Assembly: GCA_958349325.1 (NCBI GenBank) | Contig: CATWCP010000027.1 | Location: forward strand, 1-13,374 | Length of the DNA: 13,374 bases | Source of the DNA: an uncultured Collinsella sp. | GTDB lineage: Bacteria; Actinomycetota; Coriobacteriia; Coriobacteriales; Coriobacteriaceae | Direction of reading: 5' to 3' | Shown: one piece after another, positions 1-6,654 of the stretch | Numbering within the stretch: position 1 is the stretch's first letter | Layout of the letters: every line of letters begins with the position of its first letter | Notes under the pieces: generated by a model | What the model was told of the DNA's origin: nothing | The model's input: the letters and a program-made list of their open reading frames with translations, nothing else | Databases searched by the model: none | Translations under genes and position numbers: made by a program

Positions 1-45
1 GCGGTCGGCGGGGCCATTGTGGCTCTTGACAGCGGATTGGGTCAT
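1..45 (-). CDS. Possible 5' end of a minus-strand gene running off the window
   Basis: An ATG at 43-45 opens a minus-strand frame that reads MTQSAVKSHNGPADR and stays open to the window edge, so at most 15 codons are visible. It lies downstream of htpG on the same strand, beginning 8 bases after the large hairpin that ends at 54. No convincing Shine-Dalgarno sequence precedes it, because the bases just upstream belong to the hairpin. The peptide is not recognisable. A plus-strand frame ending in a TGA at 47-49 is an equally short alternative (the 3' end of a convergent gene), so this call is tentative. Confidence 0.25.
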   Translation of the reverse strand, partial: MTQSAVKSHNGPADR

Positions 46-53
46 ATGAGCGA

Positions 54-152
54 AAGCCCGCCAGAGCGAGCAAGGTGCCTTGAAATGAGGCGGCATTGAC
101 CTTCTGGGCATGCCGCCGAAGTTGAAAGGCAGATTGCCGCTCTGGCGGGCTT
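54..152. repeat. Long nested palindrome able to fold into a ~100-base hairpin
   Basis: The arms 54-68 and 138-152 are perfect 15-base reverse complements (AAGCCCGCCAGAGCG / CGCTCTGGCGGGCTT). Inside them, after a single unpaired A at 69, come 70-73 with 134-137 (4 bp), 77-81 with 126-130 (5 bp) and 89-96 with 110-117 (8 bp), closing a 13-base loop. That is about 32 base pairs, interrupted only by one bulge and two roughly symmetric purine-rich internal loops. It lies between htpG and the possible gene at the window start. It is not a typical terminator, because no proper T-run follows on either strand. It could be a dispersed palindromic element (REP- or MITE-like) or a structured RNA; sequence alone does not decide which, or which strand is transcribed. 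Confidence 0.7.
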
Positions 153-163
153 GCAGCGTCGAG

Positions 164-194
164 TAGTTACGCGGTTCGTAGAACCGCGTAACTA
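164..194 (-). terminator. Perfect 14-bp hairpin just past htpG stop (possible terminator)
   Basis: TAGTTACGCGGTTC (164-177) and its exact reverse complement (181-194) enclose a 3-base loop. The hairpin starts 5 bases after the htpG stop codon in the direction of transcription. There is no T-run on either side, so it may protect the 3' end of the mRNA or act together with the larger hairpin at 54-152, rather than being a canonical intrinsic terminator. Confidence 0.5.
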
Positions 195-199
195 ACCAA

Positions 200-2224
200 T
201 TACATTAGTTCGCAGATGGCTGCCGCGAAGGCAACGGGGTCCTCGGGCAGAATACCCTCGACCAGCAGGGCCTGATCGTAGAGAAGACCGGAGTACTGCT
301 TGATCTTATCGGCGTCGCCGGCCTTCTGGGCAGCGACAAGCTTGGCGAAGACCGGGTGCTTGGCGTTGAGCTCGAGTACGCGCTGGCTCTTGGGCATACC
401 GTCGGGCGTACCCTCGGGACCCTTCTGGAGCACCTTCTCCATCTCGAGCGAAAGCGGGCCCTCGGTGGTAATGCAGGCGGGGGCATCGGTCAGGCGCGCG
501 GAGACGGCAACCTTCTCGACCTTGTCGCCGAGCGCCTCCTTCATGGCGTTAAAGAGGTCCTCGTTCTCCTTAGTGGCGTCCTCGGCCTCCTTCTTCTCGT
601 CATCGGTCGCCAAGTCAAGATCGCCGGTCGCGACGTTCTTGAGCTCCAGGTGACGATCTTCGACCTCAGGCTCGGCACCATCGGCAACTGCCTTCTCGGC
701 AGCCTCGCGAGCAGTGTCATCCTCGTAGACCTTGGGCATATCGGCAGCCACGTACTCACGCATGGCCTGGAAGGTGAACTCATCCACGTCCTGCGTCAAC
801 AGCAGTACATCGTAGCCGCGGTCGAGCACGCCCTTCACGACGGGCATCTTGGCCAGACGCTCGCGCGAATCGCCGGCGGCATAGTAGATTGCCTTCTGGC
901 CCTCGGGCATGCCCTTGGCATACTCGGCAAGGGTGATCATCTTCTGCTCCTTGGCAGACCAGAACAGCAACAGGTCGGCGAGCTCGTCGGCCTTCATGCC
1001 GTAGCTCGAGTAGATGCCGTACTTAAGACCGCGACCAAAGTTCTCAAAGAACTTCTCGTATGCCTCGCGGTCGTTGTCGCGCATGTCCTCGAGATCGGCG
1101 GTAATTTTCTTCTCCACGCGCTTGGCAATGGCCTTGAGCTGTCGGTTCTGCTGCAGCGTCTCGCGCGAGATGTTGAGCGACACGTCGGCGGAATCAACGA
1201 CACCGCGCACGAAGTTGTAGTAATCGGGCAGCAGGTCGTCGCACTTCTCCATAATCAACACGTTGGAGCTGTAGAGCGCCAGACCCTTCTCGTAGTCCTT
1301 GCTGTACAGATCGAACGGGGCGCGGCCCGGCACAAACAGCAGGGCGTCGTACTCGAGCGTGCCCTCGGCGTGGAAGCTGATGGTGCGCGCAGGATCGTCA
1401 AAGTCGTGGAACGTGGACTTGTAGAACTCGTCGTAGTCCTTCTGCTCGACATCGGAGCTGTGCTTCTTCCAGATCGGTGTCATGGAATTGACGGTCTCGA
1501 GCTCCTGGTAGTCCTCGTACTCGGGCTTGTAATCGTCGCCGGCGTCCTCGGGCTTGGGTTTCTGGCGGCTCTTGGACACCATCATCTGGATCGGGTAACG
1601 CACATAGTTACTGTACTGCTGAATCAGGCTCTTGAGACCCCACTCGGTCAGGAAGCGATCGTAGGTCTCGGCCTCGCCGTCGGCATCGAGCTTCTCGTTC
1701 TCGCGCAGCGTCAGGATGACATCGGTACCGTGCTCGGCGCGCTCGCCGTCCTCGATGGTGTAGCCCTCAAGACCGTCGGATTCCCACACATGGGCGACAT
1801 CCTCGCCGTAGGCGCGGCTGACGACCTTCACATGGCTGGCGACCATAAAAGCCGAGTAGAAGCCCACGCCAAACTGACCGATGATGTCGACATCGGAGCC
1901 CTGCTGCTCGGCGTTCTCGGTCTTAAACTCCTCGGAGCCGGAATGGGCGATGGTGCCCAGATTGCGCTCCAGCTCCTCGGCGGTCATGCCAATGCCGTTA
2001 TCCGAGATGGTAATGGTGCGGGCGTCTTTATCAAAGGAGACGCGAATGGCCAGGTCGCCCTGGTCGATCTTGACGCTCGGGTCCTGCAGGCTCTTAAAGT
2101 TGAGCTTGTCGACGGCGTCGCTCGCGTTAGAGATAAGCTCGCGCAGGAAGATTTCTTTATTGGTGTAGATGGAGTTGATCATGAGGTCGAGCAGTTTTTT
2201 GCTCTCGGTCTTAAATTGACGCAT
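200..2224 (-). CDS. htpG: Chaperone protein HtpG (bacterial Hsp90)
   Basis: ATP-dependent cytosolic chaperone that works as a homodimer on partly folded clients, usually with the DnaK system. The 674-residue product is slightly longer than E. coli HtpG (624). The N-terminal GHKL ATPase is intact: ELISNASDA with E29 and N33, the DNGIGM nucleotide motif at 75-80, GTIAHSG at 90-96 and the glycine-rich lid segment GQFGVGFYSAF at 116-126. The middle domain carries SFHAEGTLEYDALLFVPG, and the conserved arginine segment LNISRETLQQN follows. The C-terminal dimerisation part is acidic. The ATG at 2224 is supported by AAAGGA six bases upstream (2231-2236). A terminator-like hairpin in the leader (2255-2279) separates it from the acetyltransferase gene, suggesting its own transcription. 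No CIRCE or HAIR heat-shock operator was seen upstream. Confidence 0.98.
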   Translation of the reverse strand: MRQFKTESKKLLDLMINSIYTNKEIFLRELISNASDAVDKLNFKSLQDPSVKIDQGDLAIRVSFDKDARTITISDNGIGMTAEELERNLGTIAHSGSEEFKTENAEQQGSDVDIIGQFGVGFYSAFMVASHVKVVSRAYGEDVAHVWESDGLEGYTIEDGERAEHGTDVILTLRENEKLDADGEAETYDRFLTEWGLKSLIQQYSNYVRYPIQMMVSKSRQKPKPEDAGDDYKPEYEDYQELETVNSMTPIWKKHSSDVEQKDYDEFYKSTFHDFDDPARTISFHAEGTLEYDALLFVPGRAPFDLYSKDYEKGLALYSSNVLIMEKCDDLLPDYYNFVRGVVDSADVSLNISRETLQQNRQLKAIAKRVEKKITADLEDMRDNDREAYEKFFENFGRGLKYGIYSSYGMKADELADLLLFWSAKEQKMITLAEYAKGMPEGQKAIYYAAGDSRERLAKMPVVKGVLDRGYDVLLLTQDVDEFTFQAMREYVAADMPKVYEDDTAREAAEKAVADGAEPEVEDRHLELKNVATGDLDLATDDEKKEAEDATKENEDLFNAMKEALGDKVEKVAVSARLTDAPACITTEGPLSLEMEKVLQKGPEGTPDGMPKSQRVLELNAKHPVFAKLVAAQKAGDADKIKQYSGLLYDQALLVEGILPEDPVAFAAAICELM

Positions 2225-2254
2225 GTGCAGTCCTTTCGCGCTACCCCTGTCCGC

Positions 2255-2279
2255 AAAAACGGCCCGGTTGCCCGAGCCG
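2255..2279 (-). terminator. Intrinsic terminator, or attenuator in the htpG leader
   Basis: On the minus strand an 8-bp stem (2272-2279 with 2260-2267, one G-T pair) closes a GCAA tetraloop and is followed at once by five T residues (2259-2255). This is a canonical intrinsic terminator. It lies about 150 bases after the acetyltransferase stop and only 31 bases before the htpG start, so it either ends the upstream operon or attenuates transcripts that start upstream of htpG. Confidence 0.7.
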
Positions 2280-2310
2280 CATCGCAGACCTGCTATGTTC
2301 AGACTTAGAT

Positions 2311-2345
2311 TTTATAACCCATTAACGCGCATATATACATACGGA
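2311..2345 (-). promoter_or_regulatory. AT-rich candidate promoter region for htpG
   Basis: This is the only AT-rich patch between the acetyltransferase gene and htpG. On the minus strand it offers TATAAA (2316-2311) and TATATA-like hexamers as possible -10 elements, without a good -35 match. If it is used, transcription would begin just upstream of the hairpin at 2255-2279. Confidence 0.3.
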
Positions 2346-2408
2346 ATCGAAAAACTGTATGTCCGAGCGCTCTGATGCGCCAATTGCCAAGGAGTGTCCC
2401 CAACTGCC

Positions 2409-2435
2409 GGCAGGAAAGGAACGTTCCTATCTGCC
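2409..2435 (-). other. Hairpin spanning the stop codon of the acetyltransferase gene
   Basis: GGCAG (2409-2413) pairs with CTGCC (2431-2435). Between them lies the perfect palindrome GGAACGTTCC (2418-2427), which overlaps the TAG stop at 2427-2429. There is no T-run. It may stabilise the mRNA 3' end or weakly terminate. Confidence 0.35.
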
Positions 2436-2927
2436 ATCTACGCGCTTGGCCATCCAGGCATGAGGCTGGCCCTCGTCTTCGTAGTCCACCGGGGCAATCT
2501 GCGTGTAGCCCGCCTTGGCATAGAGCGGCAGCACGTATTCCTGAGCATGCAGCTTAATGAGCTTGGCGCCGGCATCACGCGCGCACGTATCACTGGCCTC
2601 GACAATCTTGCTCGCCAAACCGCGACGGCGCATGCTCGGCAGCACGGCCACGCGCCCCATAATGTAGGTCTCCCCCGCCGCGACACCTTCGTCCAAGTCG
2701 CACGCCGGCGACACCGGAGCCTCTGCGTCAGCCGCGTGCTCAAGCTCTTCGGGAAACACGCGCGAGCAACCGGCAAGCTCGCCGTCTACATAGAGCGTCA
2801 CATGAATGCAGTTCGGATCCTCGTCGATAGCGTCGAACTCATTCTCGTAGCCCTGCTCGTCCATAAAAATGACGCGGCGCACCAACGCCGCGTCATCAAA
2901 GCATCCCGTCTTAAGTTGGATATCCAT
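2427..2927 (-). CDS. GNAT-family N-acetyltransferase (ElaA-like)
   Basis: Predicted cytosolic acetyl-CoA-dependent N-acyltransferase; the acceptor substrate cannot be told. The GNAT core is visible: a beta strand ending in GRVAVLPSMRRRGLASKIV, which contains the R-x-x-G-x-A pyrophosphate-binding motif A, then LIKLHAQEYVLPLYAKAGY, the usual motif B with the Tyr near the C-terminus. The arrangement resembles small ElaA/YjcF-type acetyltransferases. The start was placed at the ATG at 2927, giving 166 residues, because GAAAGGG lies five bases upstream (2933-2939). The upstream in-frame ATG at 2945 has no ribosome-binding site. The gene follows the PHP phosphatase gene by 39 bases and is probably the last gene of that operon. 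Confidence 0.85.
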   Translation of the reverse strand: MDIQLKTGCFDDAALVRRVIFMDEQGYENEFDAIDEDPNCIHVTLYVDGELAGCSRVFPEELEHAADAEAPVSPACDLDEGVAAGETYIMGRVAVLPSMRRRGLASKIVEASDTCARDAGAKLIKLHAQEYVLPLYAKAGYTQIAPVDYEDEGQPHAWMAKRVDGR

Positions 2928-2966
2928 GGCTGCCCTTTCATTCAATGCGAACGTTAGGGACAGATT

Positions 2967-3617
2967 TTAGCGAAAATGAGCTCCGCGCACGCTAAACTTC
3001 GCGCGAGCCTTCGCCAGGCAATCGTAATGACCCACGTTATGGGCATCGCTCGCGATGAAGCTGTACAGGTTCTGATCGAACAGGCGCTGTGCCGGCTTTT
3101 TCTCGCGACCAAAGCGACCGCCGGCAATAAAGTCCGCCGAAGCCTGCAGCTTGCAGCCCATATCGACCAGGCGCTCCGCCACGCTTACATCCTTTTGAAC
3201 CGCACGATAGCGCTCAGGATGAGCGATGATCACCTGGTAGCCACGGCACTGCAAATCGTAAATCGTGTTCTCGTACTCTCTAAACGCATACGCATCGGCA
3301 TGCGTCGAAAGCTCGAGCAGAAACTCGTTGGTCCCATCGAAATGCAAGTGCTCCGCGGCATCGATACCAAGCTCAACGAGCTTTCGATGGTTGACCTCGA
3401 AGCCCATCTGGAGCGGAAAACCGTCAGCGTTATCGCGCAGCAGCTCAAAGGCATCCCACATCTTGTCGTAATCAAAATAGGGATCACGGCAGTGAGGAGT
3501 GCAAACAATTCTGGTTACACCAGCCCGCTTGGCAGCCTCGAGCATCGCCAAGCTCTCATCGAGATCGGCGGCGCCGTCGTCTACACCCGGCAAGATATGG
3601 CAATGAATGTCACGCAT
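2967..3617 (-). CDS. PHP-type protein-tyrosine phosphatase (CpsB/YwqE family)
   Basis: Predicted manganese-dependent phosphatase of the polymerase-and-histidinol-phosphatase (PHP) fold. In Gram-positive capsule systems this family dephosphorylates the tyrosine cluster of the CpsD kinase. Metal-ligand motifs are in order: DIHCHILPGVDDG with H5 and H7, TPHCRDPYF with H42, GFEVN with E74, AHPERY at 132-137 and SDAH at 190-193. Family members often have TPHH where this one has TPHC. The protein is 216 residues, roughly 30 shorter than typical CpsB, and ends soon after SDAH without the usual Asn-Pro tail, so the C-terminus is either a lineage variant or clipped. The ATG at 3617 has AAGG seven bases upstream. 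The gene lies 17 bases after the kinase gene, as expected for a kinase-phosphatase pair. Confidence 0.9.
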   Translation of the reverse strand: MRDIHCHILPGVDDGAADLDESLAMLEAAKRAGVTRIVCTPHCRDPYFDYDKMWDAFELLRDNADGFPLQMGFEVNHRKLVELGIDAAEHLHFDGTNEFLLELSTHADAYAFREYENTIYDLQCRGYQVIIAHPERYRAVQKDVSVAERLVDMGCKLQASADFIAGGRFGREKKPAQRLFDQNLYSFIASDAHNVGHYDCLAKARAKFSVRGAHFR

Positions 3618-3634
3618 AGGTCAGCCTTAATCAA

Positions 3635-4372
3635 CTAAACGTTTGCTCGGTTGGTGAAGATGCCCTTTTTGGAAGTCCCCTGATCGTCGGAGCCCTTCTT
3701 CACCTTCTTACCGTCCTTGGTGTAGTAGGAGTAGTAGTACTCGCTGGTCTCGGTCTCGCAGTAGTTCATAACGGTACCGATGAGCTTGACCTTCTCGGAC
3801 TTTTTAAGCTGACCGATGGCGTTGAGCGCCTCCTCGCGCTTGGTGAAATCCTCACGCACCACGAACAGCGTGCCGTCGGTCAGGCTGGCAATCTCGGCAG
3901 CATCGATGAAGGTGCCGACCGGGGGAGCATCAAAGATGACGTACTGGAACTTGGCGGACAGCGCCTTTACCAGCTTGGCAAAGCGGTGAGAGACGATGAT
4001 GTCGGCAGGATTGGGAATATGCGGCTCGGCATCGAGGAAGTAGAAGTTCTTCTGACCCGTCTCGACAATTGCCTGGTCAATGGAGATCTGCTCGGAAAGG
4101 ACCGCATAGAGTCCGCCGCGCGAACGAACGCCGAGCATATCGGAAAGGGACCTGCGGCGCATATCGGCCTCGACCAGAAGCACGGACTTGCCGCTCGTGG
4201 CGATTGCCTGAGCAAGGTTAATGGAAACCGTAGACTTGCCCTCGTTGGGAATCGAGGAGGTAACGGTGATGGTGCGGATGGGGTCGTCCACGCTCGCAAA
4301 GCGGATGTTGGCCAGAAGGGTCTTGGCGGCATTCTGTACAACGAGCTTGTCGGTGTTCTTTGCCTTAGCCAT
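3635..4372 (-). CDS. CpsD/YwqD-like tyrosine-protein kinase (BY-kinase)
   Basis: Cytoplasmic ATPase half of a split bacterial tyrosine kinase that controls capsule or exopolysaccharide polymer length. It autophosphorylates on C-terminal tyrosines after activation by its membrane partner. The 245-residue protein shows Walker A SSIPNEGKST (39-48), Walker A' VLLVEADMRRRSL (64-76) and Walker B YVIFDAPPVG (144-153). A C-terminal tyrosine cluster follows: Y212, Y213, Y214, Y216 and Y217, with a lysine-rich tail. Its start lies 2 bases after the stop of the CpsC-like gene, so the two are almost certainly translationally coupled. The phosphatase gene follows 17 bases later. Confidence 0.93.
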   Translation of the reverse strand: MAKAKNTDKLVVQNAAKTLLANIRFASVDDPIRTITVTSSIPNEGKSTVSINLAQAIATSGKSVLLVEADMRRRSLSDMLGVRSRGGLYAVLSEQISIDQAIVETGQKNFYFLDAEPHIPNPADIIVSHRFAKLVKALSAKFQYVIFDAPPVGTFIDAAEIASLTDGTLFVVREDFTKREEALNAIGQLKKSEKVKLIGTVMNYCETETSEYYYSYYTKDGKKVKKGSDDQGTSKKGIFTNRANV

Positions 4373-4374
4373 GC

Positions 4375-5031
4375 CTATTTACCACCTTTCATAGCCGGAA
4401 TTCGGCCAACAACGGGAATGCCCAGGAGCTCTTCTGCCTCTTCGGCACCGCGGATGCGGGTATTGAGCATGTCTGCCAAAACGACATAGGCGACTGCGAT
4501 AAAGATACCGGCGAGGAACGCGACGGCAATATACAGCGTGCGCTTGGGGCCGCTGGGGGCTTCGGGGGTCTTAGCCTCGTCGATAACGTTGATGCTCTGG
4601 GCAGCGCCGACGTTCTGAGCGACCGTACTCACCGAGCTGGCCATGGCCTTTGCGACCTTAGCCGTCTCCTTGGCATCGGTGCCGGTAACCGAAAGCGTAA
4701 TGACACGCGTGGTGGTCTCGGAGGAAACAGACACCTTGTAGTCATCCAGATCAGTGAGGCCCAGTTCATTGGCTGCGCCGCTCTTAACGCTATCGCTATC
4801 CAGCAGCGTGGCGATATCGTTGGAAAGCATCTGACTCGCCGAGAGATCGTTGTAGCTCATCTGACCGCTATCGTCGGTCTTGGCGAGAATGTACATGCTC
4901 GTCGTCGCGGTATAGGTGTTGTCCATCGCAACGAAGGACACGATGCCCATGGCGATCGCGCAGACCACCGGAAGGGTGATGACCAGCTGAAGGTGCTTCT
5001 TCAGCAGCTGGAACAGTTCGAGAAGGGTCAT
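4375..5031 (-). CDS. Wzz/CpsC-like polysaccharide chain-length and kinase-activator membrane protein
   Basis: Membrane adaptor of the capsule/exopolysaccharide copolymerase type, which sets polymer length and activates the cognate BY-kinase through its cytoplasmic C-terminus. The 218-residue protein has the Wzz topology: an N-terminal cytoplasmic helix, TM1 at about 16-36, an outside domain of about 130 residues, a proline-rich juxtamembrane segment (AKTPEAPSGPKR), TM2 at about 166-186, then a tail ending IPVVGRIPAMKGGK that fits the CpsD-binding C-terminus. The ATG at 5031 has AAAGG eight bases upstream. It is the first gene of a cpsC-cpsD-cpsB order, which differs from the cpsABCD order of streptococci. 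No glycosyltransferase or polymerase gene is adjacent. Confidence 0.9.
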   Translation of the reverse strand: MTLLELFQLLKKHLQLVITLPVVCAIAMGIVSFVAMDNTYTATTSMYILAKTDDSGQMSYNDLSASQMLSNDIATLLDSDSVKSGAANELGLTDLDDYKVSVSSETTTRVITLSVTGTDAKETAKVAKAMASSVSTVAQNVGAAQSINVIDEAKTPEAPSGPKRTLYIAVAFLAGIFIAVAYVVLADMLNTRIRGAEEAEELLGIPVVGRIPAMKGGK

Positions 5032-5064
5032 GCAGCTTGCCTTTCATTTCCCCAGTTCGGATTG

Positions 5065-5110
5065 ACAAAACTGTTCGTATGTTATCGCATCTTTTTACCG
5101 AGACCAAACT
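5065..5110 (-). promoter_or_regulatory. Weak candidate promoter for the cpsC-cpsD-cpsB operon
   Basis: The intergenic stretch 5032-5226 separates the PhoR-like kinase from the CpsC-like gene and is AT-rich for this window. On the minus strand TTGGTC, 17 bases, TAACAT is the best-spaced pair, but it matches consensus poorly. A promoter is expected here because a terminator-like hairpin (5173-5201) precedes it. Confidence 0.25.
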
Positions 5111-5172
5111 CTATACATAAGAAACAGGCTCTCCTGTAAAAATGTCGGAAGCAATCGTAAAATTGCACAACA

Positions 5173-5201
5173 ACGCCGCACCCGAAAGTCAAATGCGGCG
5201 T
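5173..5201 (-). terminator. Hairpin after the PhoR-like kinase gene (probable terminator)
   Basis: ACGCCGCA (5173-5180) and TGCGGCGT (5194-5201) are perfect reverse complements around a 13-base loop, starting 25 bases after the kinase stop. On the minus strand the sequence after the stem is T-rich but interrupted (TGTTGTGC), so termination may be moderate. Confidence 0.5.
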
Positions 5202-5226
5202 CTGCATCAATATCTATGTTGTATCG

Positions 5227-6651
5227 CTATGCGAATGGCTCGTCCTGCCGTATGGGAAACGTCACCGTAATGGTGGTTCCCACGCCCAACTCGCTCGACA
5301 GATCGAGCGTGGCGTGATGATACAGGGCCGCATGCTTGACAATTGCAAGCCCCAGACCGGTTCCGCCGCGCGCCTTGGACCTACTCTTGTCCACGCGATA
5401 GAACCGCTCAAATACCTTGCCCTGTTCTTCAGGCGCGATACCGATTCCCGTGTCGGCGACCGCAAGGAACGGATGGCCTTCGTCGTTGGTGCCGCACTGC
5501 AGCGTAACCGCACCGCCGGGTCGATTGTAGCGGATGGCGTTGCTCGCCAGATTATAGATGAGCTCGTCAATCAAGCGCGACACGCCTTCGATGACCACAG
5601 GCTTGGTCTCATGACTTATCGTCACATTCGCTTGACGGGCGACCTGTTCAAGACGCTGCTCAACCGCGTAGATGGCACGCGAGAGCTCAATAGGCTCCGT
5701 GGAACCAATGGGCACCGCCTCGCCCTCAGTTGCACGCTCGGCCTCGTCCAAGTTAGACAGCGTAAGGATATCGTTGACAAGCGCTGCCAAGCGGCCCGCC
5801 TCACGATAGATGCGACCGCCAAAGTTGCGCAGGTCGCCCTCGCCCTCGACCATGCCGTTTGCGATGAGCTCGGCATAGCCCGAAATCGCCGTAAGCGGCG
5901 TCTTGAGCTCATGGGTGATATTCGCCGTGAACTCGCGGCGCATACGGTCGTTGTCCGCTAGCACCGCCATTTGGCGCTTGAGTTCCTGGCGCTGCGACTC
6001 GATACGCTCAAGCATGGGGACCATCTCGGCATAGGCGTGCTCATAGCTACGGCGTGGGTGGTCCAAATCCACCTCTTGCAACGGCGCGATGATGGCACGG
6101 GACTCGCGGCGCGCCATAAAAAACGAGAGTACCGCACCCGCTGCTGCGATAAGCAGCATCGGCGCCACCATCGACAGCAAAATCGCCGTAACGCCAGGCT
6201 GGGCCTGCGCCAAGCGGACAACCTGGCCGTTATCAAGGGCGACGGCGCGATACAGCATAATCTCGTCGAGCGTAGAGCTTGCGCGCTCCGCGGAACCCAA
6301 ACCACTCTCAAAGGCCTCGATGACCTCGGGGCGATCGCCATGGTTGGGCAGTGCGGAAGGCGACGCCTCGTTGTCGTAGGCAACCGATCCATCCTTGTTA
6401 ATCAGCGTGATTCGCAAGTCCTCGCGATCAAGGCTACGCAAGAACGGGATGGGCTCCTGCTGTTCGTCGAGAGCGGCAGCAATGAGCTCGGTTTCCTGCG
6501 CCAGATTGGTACTCGTGGCATCCGCCAAGGTGTTTTGCACAAAGAACGCACCCAGCACCGTAAACGCCACGATAACCGCCATGGCGCAGACAAAGATCGT
6601 CACAAAAACGCGGTGCGACAGCGTATGTTTTCCCTGGGGGGCGAAGACCAC
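5227..6651 (-). CDS. PhoR-type sensor histidine kinase
   Basis: Membrane sensor kinase, predicted to phosphorylate the response regulator encoded immediately upstream. Its 474 residues show TM1 at about 14-38, an outside domain of about 115 residues with the PAS/Cache-like strand LRITLINKDGSVAYDNEA, and TM2 at about 155-178. Next come a HAMP-like linker, the dimerisation box FTANITHELKTPLTAISGY with phospho-accepting H247, N-box NLASNAIRYN (367-376), G1 DTGIGI (400-405), F-box FERFYRVDKSR and G2 GGTGLGLAIVK. All catalytic boxes are intact. The start is a GTG at 6651 with GGAGGAG upstream, lying within the end of the regulator gene. Only 3 bases separate the two genes. The layout after pstB suggests a phosphate-responsive PhoPR-like pair; this is inferred, since no target genes are visible. 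Confidence 0.93.
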   Translation of the reverse strand: MVFAPQGKHTLSHRVFVTIFVCAMAVIVAFTVLGAFFVQNTLADATSTNLAQETELIAAALDEQQEPIPFLRSLDREDLRITLINKDGSVAYDNEASPSALPNHGDRPEVIEAFESGLGSAERASSTLDEIMLYRAVALDNGQVVRLAQAQPGVTAILLSMVAPMLLIAAAGAVLSFFMARRESRAIIAPLQEVDLDHPRRSYEHAYAEMVPMLERIESQRQELKRQMAVLADNDRMRREFTANITHELKTPLTAISGYAELIANGMVEGEGDLRNFGGRIYREAGRLAALVNDILTLSNLDEAERATEGEAVPIGSTEPIELSRAIYAVEQRLEQVARQANVTISHETKPVVIEGVSRLIDELIYNLASNAIRYNRPGGAVTLQCGTNDEGHPFLAVADTGIGIAPEEQGKVFERFYRVDKSRSKARGGTGLGLAIVKHAALYHHATLDLSSELGVGTTITVTFPIRQDEPFA

Positions 6652-6654
6652 GGG

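Noticed and set aside
356..2308. 650-codon open frame on the plus strand covering all of htpG
   Set aside because: It is antisense to a complete, motif-rich htpG. The predicted product is a Leu/Val/Gly-rich sequence without domain character, as expected for a shadow frame in GC-rich DNA.
2976..3638. 220-codon plus-strand frame opposite the PHP phosphatase
   Set aside because: It is a shadow of a gene with all metal-ligand motifs in order, and its own product is not protein-like.
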